DNA from: Strix aluco
Taxonomy: Eukaryota > Chordata > Aves > Strigiformes > Strigidae
Direction: 5' to 3'
Length of the DNA stretch: 64,000 nt
Assembly: GCF_031877795.1 (NCBI RefSeq)
Contig: NC_133933.1
Coordinates: 62,756,984 to 62,820,983, forward strand
Part shown: positions 47,801-60,500 of the stretch, piece by piece
Layout: every line of letters starts with the position of its first letter
Numbering within the stretch: position 1 is the stretch's first letter
Position numbers and translations under genes: made by a program
Notes under the pieces: model-generated
Database searches by the model: none
Seen by the model: the letters and a program-made list of their open reading frames with translations, nothing else
Told to the model about the DNA's origin: nothing

Positions 47801-50800
47801 CTGGGAATCTGAACACTCCTTTAATACACTCGAAGTCAGAAATGTCAGCCAGATTGGAAATACTCAACTGTGATTAAAAGTTAGTGGAGACAGTAAGAGT
47901 GATAAAGCATAATCACAAGACAAACTAAATCTGGGGCACTAGTAATCAAACTGTTCAGGCCACATTTCCAAGGGACTCTTTCATGGTTGCCATCACAACT
48001 GCTTACAGAGCAGAACATAGAATTTCTTGCCCCACAGGTGGGGAAGCCAGATGCAAGGCTTAGGGAGTTAAGCAGAGTGGCCATTCTGCACAGGTGGGTT
48101 TGTGCAGGCATTTGCACATTCATTTGTGCATGGAGATGTGACTGCACAGGCAAAATTCTCCTGCGTTTTTGTTTATCTCTCTAGAAGAGGAGGAATTCCC
48201 ATAATTATTGATTTTTCTGGGTAGGAGGGATGAAGACTGCTTAGCACTGGATTGACATTTTACCTATTTATGTCTGCAATGTACAGTAAGAATAGAGAAA
48301 AGAAAGCAAGGGGCAATGTGCTTTTCCACTGTACACACTACCTAACCTTTGAATCAGGATGCTCCGGCAACTATAAAGAATAGCCAAGCAGGGAACAGGC
48401 AGCCCCACTCCAAGAATAAGCTGATCCTGTCCAAAAAGAAAGTAAGAAGTCCAAGAGATAATTGCCACCTTGCCATTGCACCAAATAAAGGAGGAATTGT
48501 CCCAACCTCACACCCATTTGATTGCTTCTGCTTTAGACACTGCCTCTTCATCATATCTTCATAGTCTTTCATTCCACAAACATCTGAAATGTTTATCTGT
48601 AGTCTCACTCTCCCCCAGACACACACACTTCTTGACCTGTGAGTAGCACAACAGCATCAAGATGTGATTTGATGGAATGGGCTAGTGTATCTCTTTAGTC
48701 CTGTAAGCCTGCTCTATTTTTCCTACAAGTAATGAAGGATTTTGCTTTCTCTTCAGGGTTCCTGGAGATAATGATATACCATAGCCAGCGGAGGTGAACA
48801 TCTGTTTTAAGAACTGTGAACTTACAGAGACCATTTGTCTATCTGATCTTCCTTTCTTGTTTTTCAGTGCGCTCTATCCATTTCTCTGTTAATTAAATAG
48901 ATGTGAAATCACTAAACCACTGGGTCAAAGAAACAATTAAACAACAACTGAAAAACAAAGTGGGAGGGAGAAGACTCTCTTTTCTTTTTTTCCTCTCAGC
49001 TGATTCTGCTTGGTAGAAATTGCCCTACTTTTTGAGCATGCACTTTCTTTTCCTTTCACAGAAAGAAGACTGGGATTCATGAGGGCGTATCCACCTAATG
49101 ACAATATGGTGGAGTTAACCCAAGAGAACAATGCATCCCATTAATCTGCTCATGCTTAATTGGTAAGTACAGTATGGGGCTGGCATTTCAAAGGCAGACG
49201 GTAAATGTACTTGAAGTGGTTGCTATTTAATTGATAAAACTGGCACACACATCGATACACCCTAAAAAAGACAACGAGGGAAAGCAACAACAAGTTATTA
49301 TGAGTCACCTTTTCCTTTTTAATATTATCCATAGCAGCTATAGGCAAAAAATAATAAGCATGAAGCTACTGTCATCGACCTCTGCACATGCTGTCTGAGG
49401 AGAAAAGATCATCCCTCACCTGCCCTGCCCGATGCCCTGCAGCAGGCAGGAGCTGGGGAGCCTGGGAGCTGTGGGACATGGCAGAGTGGGGAATCACCAC
49501 TCCAGTCCCACCAGGTAACTCTGCTGCCTCCTTTGCACACAAGTGTGTGGGCAATCACATGCTCCCCTGGGAGCTCAGCAGTGAAAGGGGGAAACCTCTG
49601 ACTCAACTGGTGCCCCCACTGCACCCCTGCCTCTGCTCTCTGCCACACTGCAGAGAAGGACAGAAGCAGAACCACAAGGAGTCTCTGGTCCCTAAAGAGT
49701 ACTGAGCAGGGTTGCTTTCCAGAATAATGGAGGACAAGCAACACACCTTTGTTCCACTAGCTGTATTCACCTTTAAACAACACTGGAGGATGTGGGACAG
49801 CTTTCCAGGAAGTTGAAAATCACCCCTTCATAAAGCAGAGCTCACCTTCCCCTACAGGCATGAGAAAAGGGAAGACTGCTAGAATACAAGTTCTTTGGCA
49901 ACCCAATACTTTTATGACTAGGATATTACCTGTATGAAAATACATCCCACAAAACCACAAATATCTTTGGTAAAAAGTGAAGTCCCACACTGAACAAAAC
50001 TATCACAAAAACAAAGCGAAGAAAAGCTAAGTTTTTTTCTCATGTCCTACCTCATTCTCACCACTGCCACCACCACTTCAGATCATCTGCACACAAAAAT
50101 GTTAACTTTAGCCTCCCAGAAACCTCTTTAATAAGTTGTTCCCTGTAAATATGACAGATTAGTTCTTGAGCTTTCTGACTGAATTATTTTTCCCACCCCA
50201 ACACTATCCATTGTGTGGAGGCCGCAGTCATAATCTGTGAAATGAATAGTACTTGTTATAGTCCTTATAAATAATCTTATCACATGAATATAGAAAAAAT
50301 TTGCCCAGTTGAGAAATACAGCTCATGAGACTAAATTCTTGCAAAATAGTATTCCCCTGAAAAAGTGTTTCAACAGTGTGAAAAAATTAGATATAAGCAA
50401 AGAGAAAATGACATCCCTACAGTTCCCTGTGTCTGCACTTTCCTGCTGGATGTGACAAGGGTGTAGTGATCTTTACTTTTCTACATCCACAGCACAGCTG
50501 GTCTGTCCCTTACCTGGAAAAGACCAGATCTCCTGATGTGTCTTGAGCTCTCTAAATCCAAAAGCAGTGTTTCGCACCTGGTGCCTGGAAGGGAGGTTGG
50601 AGGTGGTGGGAACACAGGGATACACCTTGTGTGCAGCAGGGCCATGGTAGATGTATGGATTATAATTTGGAAGGGAGATGGGAGGAGAGACGAAGTGGGG
50701 CAGCCATAGCAGAAACAACCCATTTCTGTTGTTTCCAGACCATTACTATCACATCCTCAATTGCCTGGCAGATGTCCACTGTATCTGATCACTAAGAGTT

Positions 50801-51088
50801 GGACCTACACATTTTTTGGTCAGCTCTTTGTCTTTTCAAGTGCAATCTCCCCCTCTACTGAGCTGAAAGGATCAGGAGAATGTATCCATAAGGCTTCAGC
50901 AGCTGAAACCTGACAGGAGAAGGTAGTGACCACAGCACCAGGAGAGGTGAGAGCAGAGAGCTATGCGCAGAAAGCAGCACAGCAGTTTTGGAAGGAAAAG
51001 AAGCAGGGAACTTTTAAATTGCTGAGAATGAACTAGTTCTTCCCAGAAAACTGGATTAAAAATAATCATGTCTGTAAAATTACTAGGA

Positions 51089-51105
51089 AAAAAAAAAAAA
51101 AAAAA
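51089..51105 (+). repeat. Poly-A run
   Basis: About 17 adenines. I see no retrocopy body upstream. Confidence 0.8.
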
Positions 51106-52574
51106 GAAACAGCTGACCTCAGTTCATCTTTCCATTTTGAGGAGAAAAAGAGCCTGGAACAGTTCTAAGACATGCATTTCTATTCACAAAAGGTCTCAAT
51201 GTAACATCTGCACCAGTGTCCAATCTGGATTTTCAAGTGAAATCAGCTTTGTGGGTCTGTTTGTGCACTCACAGTATTGGCAAATGAAGGCAGTATCACG
51301 TAACCCAGAGCCATACACTTTTCCCTAGTTGCCCTAATTGTGTTCTGCTATTAAATGATCATCATGCAAATGCTGAAAGGGGAAGAACTTGCATGGTAAT
51401 GGAAATCCTCTCTGTTCCTGTAATCTATTTATTGAGGCTTTTCCAATTATTTTTATATTAAAATAAAAAAGAGTAAGAAATATGAGTACAAAGAAACTAC
51501 AGAGAAAAGGCATTTGTGATTGGATTAGTGAATCCAGAACAAAATCATCAATAGATGTCTTTATTATTAAAATAGAGTAGCAATTTTGGCTGAATGATTA
51601 GCCAAAATTTCAAAGCCTTGCAGAGTTGTTTCTATTAGCATAAGAAATCAGCAGCGTAAGTCAATTGTACTCTTGGCATAATCTTAAAATAATCTTGTTT
51701 ACTTACCCCCCCAAAAAGGGAGGAAAAATTTCACCCAAGGCCCATTTTCCTGAATGCAATAAAAGCAAAAGCATCAGTAAAGACTGTTATTCTCCTTCAG
51801 GAATTCCCAGATCTGCCACCCTAGAGGGCTCAACGTCCAAGCCCTGCTGGCTGGCTGCTCCCTCTCTGCAGCATACGGCCAAGTCTTCCTATAAGACTCC
51901 TGCACTCTCACTAACAGGCTTCAGCCAAGAACCCCTGTGTTTGTAGCAATGAGTTGCCCGTGCCATTGCCTAAGCTCTGATACACCATAGTTCTTTGTGG
52001 CACTGGCCCTCCACCAGAAGGGACCCAATAATTCCCCAGGAAGTCTGAAGGACATCACAGGCTTACCCGCATCTGCAGCGTGGGGAAGTGGGGAGGACCA
52101 GAGGCCACTCAGCAAGCCGTCTTCAGCAATTTTTAGCTTGAGAAGGATACAGAAGATGCCAACAGCAGAGCTGATTCACTGCAGGCTTTGTCTGGGTAAA
52201 TATCAAGTCCTTCCCTCCTGGGAGAGGTGTCCAGGTTTGCTTGTCCCATAGCACTTCAGCCATGGCACCAGACCAAGCATTCCACCTGGGAGCTGGGAAT
52301 GTCTCTGTGTTCATAGTGGATCTGCTATATTTTACATTAAAATCTCCAGTCAGCTGATGTTGTCTCTCTATTCTTTCAAGGATCCTTTTCCTCATGTCTT
52401 GCATTGCTTCAGTGACGTCTCCCAGTCGATGTTTGCTAATTTTTTATTTCTAATAACAAGAATAAGGCATAAGATTTATTCAGGCTCTGTCTCTTAACTT
52501 GCCTCCTTCCCATTTATTTATTTTTTCTTTCTTTTTCCTGAAATAAGATCACCACATAAAATTTCTTCTGCTGC

Positions 52575-52970
52575 AGCACAGCAATTGGGTGTAACCTTTT
52601 ACTCTGATTTGTCATTTCATTCCCATATTAACTGTGTTGTGAAGACCTGTCAATTCCATTTATTGAACATCTTTAAAATCTGTGCTTGGTTAATGACTGA
52701 GGCAACTAAAACTCTGGTGCATGCCTTGGTTCTTTCTCAGCTTGAATATTTAAATGGGTTTCTTGCTGGTCTTAGTGCATTTATTCTATCTAAATTGCAA
52801 TCTGTGCAGTCATTCGCCTGGCCTGATTTCTTTTTTTTTTTTCTTTTGCATGCTTCACATTCTCCTCATGAAACTCTGTTACTTGCATCACTCCTGTTTT
52901 ATTATTCTTATTTTGCATATTCCATTTAAGATTTTGATACAGGTCTTGTTTTATTAAAACCATTTTCTTA
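52575..52970 (+). mobile_element. L2-clade LINE fragment (RT C-terminal region)
   Basis: The plus-strand frame reads LGVTFYSDLSFHSHINC, VVKTCQFHLLNIFKI, then ATKTLVHALVLSQLEYLNGFLAGLS and LSKLQSVQSFA. These follow the conserved end-of-RT blocks of L2-type LINEs (LGV..D..LSF..HI, TLVHA...S.LDYCN.LL.GL, L..LQ.VQN.A). After a T-run (52,831-52,841) and a frame change, a degenerate HI...SLHWLPV-like region ends in FKILIQVLFYK (about 52,926-52,960), matching the family's FKILLLVYKAL block. CR1 lacks this arrangement. L2 died before birds arose, so this is an ancient copy, possibly selected or simply slowly decaying. Confidence 0.8.
52585..52830 (+). pseudogene. L2 reverse transcriptase C-terminal remnant
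   Basis: An 82-codon stretch without a stop codes for the thumb-side end of an L2 RT; the catalytic palm lies upstream in a complete element and is absent here. The order LGVTFYSDLSF, HINCVVKTC, LVHALVLSQLEYLNG is intact, and there is no frameshift until the poly-T. The frame is open from the TTG at 52,585, which is just the Leu of LGV and not a start codon. Such continuity is unusual for so old a family. Alternatives are chance preservation or use as part of a host transcript. Confidence 0.7.
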
Positions 52971-52990
52971 TAGAGTCTGGGGAGGAGGCT

Positions 52991-53055
52991 GTTGTATGAG
53001 GACAAGGTCAGGGTCTTGTCCTCATACAACAGGGGACACCCTTGTCCCCTGACCT
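52991..53055. repeat. Compound inverted repeat (three competing stems)
   Basis: A perfect 16-bp stem pairs 52,991-53,006 with 53,015-53,030 (GTTGTATGAGGACAAG and its complement, 8-base loop). A second stem pairs CAGGGGACA (53,030-53,038) with TGTCCCCTG (53,043-53,051). A third pairs AGGTCAGGG (53,005-53,013) with CCCTGACCT (53,047-53,055), spanning the right arm of the first. The third stem uses the loop of the first and the flank of the second, so folding is mutually exclusive. No transposon ends are seen. Confidence 0.85.
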
Positions 53056-54268
53056 GATCTAAGGTTTGTCTGTCACTTCTCATACTGTCCTGACAGTTAC
53101 CCAAAGATTTCATCTAAGAACAGAAGTTAGAGGGGTAAGCCACTGCACATGATTTGTCCCTTGCAACAAGATGTGTGTGACCTGACATAGTCCATGGAAG
53201 TGTAGCTTAACATTTCAAACATGCCCAGAGATAACAGCAGGTGCTACCAAGTAAGTGTCTGATGAATGCTGCAGAATGCGTACTGGGAAGTCCTGTTGCT
53301 GGTACAAATCTGGTGCATCTTTATTTCCTGCTCCACTCTTCTTACAAAGTCATTCTTTGTGATAGATATATTAAACCATATCTCCCCATTACAACAGCAG
53401 TACTTTTCCATCACCTTTAATTATGTCAGATGCAGCATGCAGCTCAAGCTCACCTCCATTTACCTGATGCATTACTGTCATTTTGAAGGGCAGATGTTCT
53501 TACATCCCATGCTTCAACAAGCTCAGCTCTTTTCTATTGCTTTACAGAGACATGGCTCCAACAAGAGGTGCCACTTGTGTGTGACACACTGACTGGATCT
53601 GTACTCCACATGGCCACACGCACAGATGCTTCTATTAAACTACTGCAGTTTGTCACCATTCTGCTTCAACACATCCACTGTACATTGGTTTTACGGCTCT
53701 ACTTGGGATTGCTATTGCAATATTCTGGAGTATTTACCCGTTTTTTTGTAAGGGAAATGCTCATCATGTACTGCTATCTGGAGACCAGCAATTCCAGTTC
53801 ATAAGCTTTCAAACTTGTTTTCATTCTGTAATGGAGTGAAAAGCCCATCTTTTGAGAGGCTTCACAGACTCATATTTTGCAAAATTCTTGACTTGCAGAA
53901 TAAAAAACCCTCCAGACTCTGGCTTGGAAAATTGCAGATTTTTACACCCTTGAGAGACAAGGAGTCTTGGCCCTCAAAAGGGCTCTTCTTCACACCTTCC
54001 TTCAAATGGGCACTCCTTGGTGAAGTATTTCTGGGAGAAGGAAAAAGGACATTTGATGAAAATCCAAACAAGATCTAGCCAGCTCTCCTCATGGTCTTTA
54101 CGCTGAATCTTCACAATGCCCTTCAAAATATGTTTACCACATGGTGTGCTTTTCAGCTTCCTTGTTTGCTCTCCACCACAAGCAACTGGTAAATCAGGCA
54201 ATAGTAGAAGGCACAGAAGCATCCTAAATCTTGAAGAGACATGATAAAAATTTTAAAGCAGCTCCTAC
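53056..54268. other. Unique non-coding stretch
   Basis: No gene supported. Open frames up to 108 codons (53,266-53,592) show no motif. Confidence 0.45.
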
Positions 54269-54500
54269 CTCCCCAGCCCAGCAGAAAGTGTGATGCGGAA
54301 TGCATGGTTGCTCTGGTAATGTCACACCGTCCCTCTAGCAACTGTAGCGGCAAGGTGTCAGCACAGCATGCCTCGGTGGCTTCACCATCCTCAGATGCAG
54401 AGAGGGAGATGACAATATTATCTCCAGTAATTCTCACCTCTCCTGGCACAAGGGCCCTCTGGGGGTACACACGGCTCAAAGGCTGGCCTTTCACTTCTTC
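54269..54500 (-). other. Candidate exon, no family recognised
   Basis: On the minus strand a good 3' splice site (pyrimidine-rich TTCCTTTGCTCTTGTAG ending at 54,501) is followed by an open frame in phase from 54,500. The frame reads EEVKGQPLSRVYPQRALVPGE, then VRITGDNIVISLSASEDGE. Two donors are possible: GAG|GTGAGA after 54,438, giving a 63-bp phase-0 exon, or GGGGAG|GTAGGA after 54,269, giving 232 bp. The stretch contains more CpG and balanced codons than its AT-rich neighbours. I do not recognise the protein, and the opposite strand is also open here. This is a suggestion, not a supported gene. Confidence 0.25.
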
Positions 54501-57500
54501 CTACAAGAGCAAAGGAAATATTTTTTTTCTCAGACCTCTAAAGAAAGTTTACACCTTTATTTCTGAAACACCAAGGAAGGAAGGCTTTAAATAATACATT
54601 TCCAGCGTGCTTGTGTGCAAGTGTCAGGAATGTATGAACTCATTTGAACCACAGTGTTGGAAAAGTGGTATTCAAACAGCACACCTGAAGTCAGCTGTGA
54701 AACCACTCTGCTGCTACAAAAAAGCCACTGAAGAGCATGAAAGGTGCCATGGGAAAGAAATCACCACCACCGACAGCTCCTGATCACAGTGCTGAAGCTC
54801 CAGTACCCAGTGAGAGACACAACCCCTGGCAGAGGGAGAGAGGCAACAGCTACCTTCTCCTTACTCCTTCTTGAAAAAGAAGAAGAAAACAGTTTGTTTA
54901 AAAGAAACAAGACCACAGCAGCCCTTTGACCAGTCATTGGCAAGCAATAATTATAGGTAATGTATTTTGATGAATTTGAAGAGAAAGTGATTAGGACAAC
55001 ACACTGAGAAGAGTCATCAATTTTGCAATAGAATTGTTATATTTGCAGTAATGAACTGAAGAAGACTACCTACAATATTTTTCTTTTTTACCTATTGCAA
55101 ATGAAAGATACAGTGTTGTGAGTCTAGGCACAGACTGAGAAGAAAGATGAGAGATTAGTGAAGTTAGTGTTACACCTTATAGATGGGAAACAGGCTTTCT
55201 CACATGACCACATGGAAGGAAACAAGATCCCTCACAATAAATGCTTCCAGGCTAGAACCTGAAGCTTATGTTTTCATAAGTCCTTGGGACTTCATAACCT
55301 GTTCAGTCATCAGAGAAGACAATTAAATGAGCAAACATCCTTTCTCATTGTTCTCAGTGGGAATTCTTGGTGCTAACCATTCTGACATGATACCCTTAAT
55401 ATGCTGATCAGAGCATTTACACTCTATGGGAGTTTTGTCCTATGACTGTGTCTAGCTATAGTGGGCAGGAAACTGAATGAGCTGTAATTGGTTTTATCAA
55501 CTGGACAGCAGAAACAGACGGATGAAAAAAATCATAGATGATCTTCATCAGAAAACGTCACGCTCAACAGCATTCTGGAACTACATGGAATTCTTGGCGA
55601 CCATATGTGTCTTTTCCAGACCCACAGGGCAGTACAAGTATAATGTGCTCAAATGTTTGAGGCTGATCCTGTATATTAAAAAAAAAGAATGGAAAATTCA
55701 ATTCCCTTTCAGAATCTTACTGAGTATACCAGAGTGTCTGCAGCTTGAGCATAATAATGCCAACAAAAGCAACCAGATCTGTTTCCTCCTCACTGAAAGT
55801 TAATCTGTTGCTGCACTGAACGTTATCACCACAGAGGGAAAAATTCAGCGTCTGACATTACTCTGGAGTGAGGTTTCTCTATGATTTTCAGAAAAAATCC
55901 CACTCTACATAATCAAATGCCTTTCTGTTGAGGCTGAGGTTATTAATACTCTGTTGAGGTTTGCATTTTGCTTTGATTTAAACAATTAAATTAACTTTCT
56001 TATATCAGAAGATATCAAATACCTTCACAGCTTCAAAATCCTCCTTACCTTTGTAACATTGCAGATATTTGTTCAGGCAAAAAGACCTGAGGCCTTGGTC
56101 TTAGGAACCTTTAAATATGTATGTAACCTGAGAGAGATGAAACACAAACAAAGTTCAGTTTCACATTGTTAGTAGCTGGCTTTTGTTTCTGGCCATTGTA
56201 CACTTTTCTTAGATGAATACCACCATTTGTTTATGTATGGAATGTCTTTAAAAGAACAATGTTTAAGAGAGTTATTAGAAATAACAGATCTAATTTTTAG
56301 TGATGTGATGTTAAGGCAGAAGAATTGTCCTTAGTATCTGAAGAGCACTCAGAACATGTTTACTGGCAATTCTGGAGGTAAAATAATGGGACTTTTTGAG
56401 TTGTGTTTTCTGTTTGCTACTCTCTCTACCTTAAACGCTATTTAGAATTAAGAATTTGGTATCTTTCATGTTTACTTAAAAGTCAAACAAGACACAGTCC
56501 TTAGATGAGGCCTTTATGACTGCTGCTATTATTTGGGAGGCAGTGGTTTCCCACTTCTATGTTTTGAGATTGGGGGGGGGAAAACTATTTTCTCTTAATT
56601 CTGTTACAAATACTTTTCACTAACTTTGTATCAGCTAATAATAACCAAGAGTTTGGCTTAGCTTTGCAGCTTTAAAATTTTGGAGTGTCTTCTCATAATA
56701 TGCTTTTTAAATCAGTCCCTTCCCACTTTCAGTCTGACTACCTGAAAAATGATCCTCTCAAGATCAAGAGAATGATTAGAAACTAGGAATTTCACCATTC
56801 TTACCACAGATTTTTCAACACAATTTTAACATGGAAAAGTTCATTCTTCACTATGGTTTCATGGCAGCTTTTCATAAGGAGTAAGAGGAATAATCAAAAC
56901 CACAAACCCATGCATTATAACAAATCAATGGGTTTAAGTTCTAATGGTCATTGATCAGAGTCCATCCCAAGAAGATTTCTCTTGCATTTAAAATTATATT
57001 TAGAAAGAGTGAAAAATATTCCAACAATCAAAAGGGGCAATAAAAAGAGCTCAAACATCTTATACAGCAACTACAAGCACAATAAAAATATGGGTTTAGC
57101 AGAGATTTGGGTAATGCCAACTCCAGTTATTTGACCACAAAGCAAAAGCAGGTCTCAGAAGATCTCTTCTGTATCCAAAGCAAAGGTTTACCTGTAATTG
57201 AAATATAGTCTAGATTGGAAAGGCTATTAACAGGAAAGAGGACTGAAATATGCATGTATGTGCATGTGGAAGGTGCACAGTTTCTTGGGTTTTCCACCTG
57301 AAAAAAAGCTGGAAAGGAAGGTCTTCTTGGTCCTCTCCTTTTTTCTTGAGGGAAATCACTGGCAGCCATGAGAACCAAGTGGAAGCTGCTCTTGTTTAAT
57401 GTGGTGGAGATCAGGACTGATTCACTGGCTTTGCCCCTGTGAGAAAAGAAGCAGCAATGAGCATTTGAAAGCTGTCAATACTGGGGAAGGCCTACAGAAA

Positions 57501-60500
57501 CATTTCACAGGTGCATTTTCAGGGCTGAGGAATGAAATTGGTTTTAATAAAGCCAAGTAAAAAAGACTTAAATAGGACTTTAGCGATGCATAAGACTTCA
57601 GCAGTCCTCTGCCCAAGGGTGTCTTTCTCTCTATATGTAGTACCCTGTCACCAGGCTAGGCTTTAATTACACAAGCCATGGGCAAAACTAAGTCTGCTAT
57701 CTAATATCATTTTGATGTGGTATTCCCTGTACCTCTAGGAAATTAAGGTCCCTGCTATGCTCACCCTCTCTCAAGCATTAAACGGCAAGTGTTATTGTCA
57801 AAGACAAGAGATGTGCTCTATACTGGTAGTGGGAAAAAAGCTGACTTCCCCCCATTTCAGCAAATTATTTTAAAACCCTACACACCTCCAGTAACTCTCA
57901 GAGATAAAACTTACCACTTGTGTCATGACAATTAAAAGGTATTAACCCCAGGACATACCAGACACCAGTTGCCAAAATGGCTTTCTATTAATTAGTGCAG
58001 AACTTAGTTCAGATTTCCAGTTCTTTTCTGGAGCATAAAACCTGCAATACCACAGCATGGGACAAATTTGTTGCTGCAGCTGCAGCACTTGAGTCTGTCA
58101 TGAACTCTCTGCCTCCTAGCTCAGAGTCGCACCACCTCCAAAATGACCAGATATAATTGGGTTCAGTGGAGTTCAAAGCTATGCTCTGGCTTCCTCATAT
58201 CAAAGTCCATCGATTCAGTGGCAGCCACAGCACACTGAAATGCTGGGAGAGTGGGAGGGAAGTTACGAGCAGAACACATTCAGGTCTGTCCTGTTAGATG
58301 CCAGGATGCAGTACACAACGTGCTTTTGGTTGAGCTTTCAAGAACTCAGATGCAGTCCCCTGGAGAAGACTTTATCTCCTCCTCTAATTGCTGCAAACAT
58401 ATCTCACTTTTGCTAATGTACTTTGCCTATTTCTTGGCTTAATACTTCTGAGACTCATTTACACTTTTTTTTTAAATGTCAGGACTTTCTCCTGAGATTG
58501 TTCATTCATATATTTATTTTCTTGGACATGATTTAACAAACCATCCCTGAAGAATTTGCAGCTATTAACTTTGTCGAACAGTAGCTCAAGTGAGTGTTAA
58601 AGGTAAATGGTCTAAAAGAAAGTAATGGGCCAAAGCACCTTCAGGGTATTCATCTGCCCCGAAACTCATTTCAATAATTCTTTCCCACAAAGACTGAAAA
58701 AAAAAAATAAGGAAAGAAAAAGGAAGTTTTAGTTGTTGGTATGAGACTGTAAAGCACAAATATAGATAAGCATAGCAGGATTAGGGTTCTTTTGTCTAGA
58801 TAGTCAAGATACTCAAATCTTTACCCTCATTCCTGGTTGATCCTTATGCACTGTCCATTCTTACCTCACATTCACTCCTGTACGCTCCAGGCCAGCAATA
58901 ACTGCCCAGCTACACTGTCACGGGACATCTGTTTGGCTCATGTTGCTCTCAGTGGCAGCTCCCAGCTTGTGGAGACCTCAGCTGATGTTCACTAGCAACC
59001 TTATTCTGGGAAGAAGACCTACTTGCTGCCACTACTAAAACTAAGAAAGCTGTAAATGGCTGTGCAGCTAACTCACCTTGTATGGTTTTCAGAGACAGAT
59101 ATAACACACTCATATAATCTTGGTCATCCTGCAGGTTGTAATTGCAAATTAATTTCTGATGAACAGAACATGATGAAGGGTCTGAGTGCCCAGAAGTCCA
59201 TCTGGTTTTCTCCAAATACACCAGCTGTACACAACTGTGAATGTATGTCCATTAGTTCTGTGCATGTGATTCCAAACAGTGCAATTTCATACAAAATATT
59301 GCTTCTTTCCACAAACCCTGCCTTACCAGGGACTGTGCTCTTTCTTAAAAACACTGGTTAGACATACTTATACACAGATGAAGAATGTAACTTAGTCATT
59401 GTTGTTGCTGCATACAGCTCACTGGTTTTCTGCAGGCGTTTTATGTGCCTGTTTCTGACACAAGCAGACCCAGTCATTTGGTGATTTGTTTGGATTTGAA
59501 TATTTCAACATTAAAAAAAAAAGGAGAGAAAAATGAGCCCTTCAAATCAAAATAACATCCCAGTACACTGCAAGTTAAAGCAAAGTCAATTTGTTTTTTC
59601 TTTAATGTCCTGTTTATGTTATTTTCTATTTTGCAAAGTCACAGTGGAGAGCCAAAAGCACTGACCAGCAGTATCCACCCAATACCTGGAGACTTTGTAC
59701 AAGCTATAGATCCACATCTGCAAAATAGGCACATGTGCAAAATATTTTATCCGATCTTTTATGATATTACTTCTGGTCCTTGAGTTAGTCTGGATGTTCA
59801 CTGCTGTATGTTAAATTGTTAGGTACGAGACTATTTTCTTTTTTCTTTCAGAAATCTTTGTTTTTTCAGTATTTTATAAGAATGAAGACACCTGTTTCAT
59901 CACATTCATCTGAACTTGAGAGAGTTTCATGTGGTTTTATGTGAGTCAGAAGTACCTTTTTTAGTTATATGTCTCCTCTAGGATGGTTATAAGTCTCCCT
60001 AAAGAAATCTCTTTGTATCTGGCATGCAACAAGGAACACAGAGCTAAAACCCACTGAACTCAGATGAAGCATCTTCATTAATACCTATTAGTTCTGAATC
60101 AGGTCACCTACCAAGTGCTATTATGATTTCCCCATGCCAGTACAGATGGGCCATTTTTATAGGTTTTTTTTCTGCAGTAATTTTTTTTTTTAAATTTGTT
60201 CTCAGTCAGCCTCAAACAATTTGTGAGCAATACAGCTGGAAAGAAATTGGAGGTCTGACCAACAGGAGTGCTGGGTGACTGGCATTGCCATCTTAGCAAA
60301 GGTCCAAATTCATGTTCAAACCTCTCCCTCTCACATCCAGTGTCAGGCAGGTTATCCACTGCAGGTCTCCTGGGAGAATGCTCTAACCAGCCGAAAATGC
60401 AATGAAGTTATTTGTGTAGCTACTGGATAAAAAAGGAGTGAAAACACTGTGTGTGAAAGGAAATGTTTCTTCTGAGACACAATTATTTTTTCCCTTTTTT

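Larger units (their letters stand above)
37266..52574. other. Long unique non-coding stretch
   Basis: About 15.3 kb with no supported gene or clear transposon. The longest frame is 166 codons (40,214-40,714) in a GC-richer but CpG-poor patch, with no domain signature and competing frames on the other strand. It holds a polypyrimidine tract (44,829-44,892) and a poly-A run (51,089-51,105). Stretches at 47,290-47,480 and 49,140-49,350 are TAAT/AAT-rich and may be conserved non-coding DNA. Confidence 0.5.

Noticed and set aside
55477-55803. 108-codon plus-strand frame with a charged NRRMKKIIDDLHQK start
   Set aside because: No family recognised; weak acceptor; ends in an ordinary AT-rich context.
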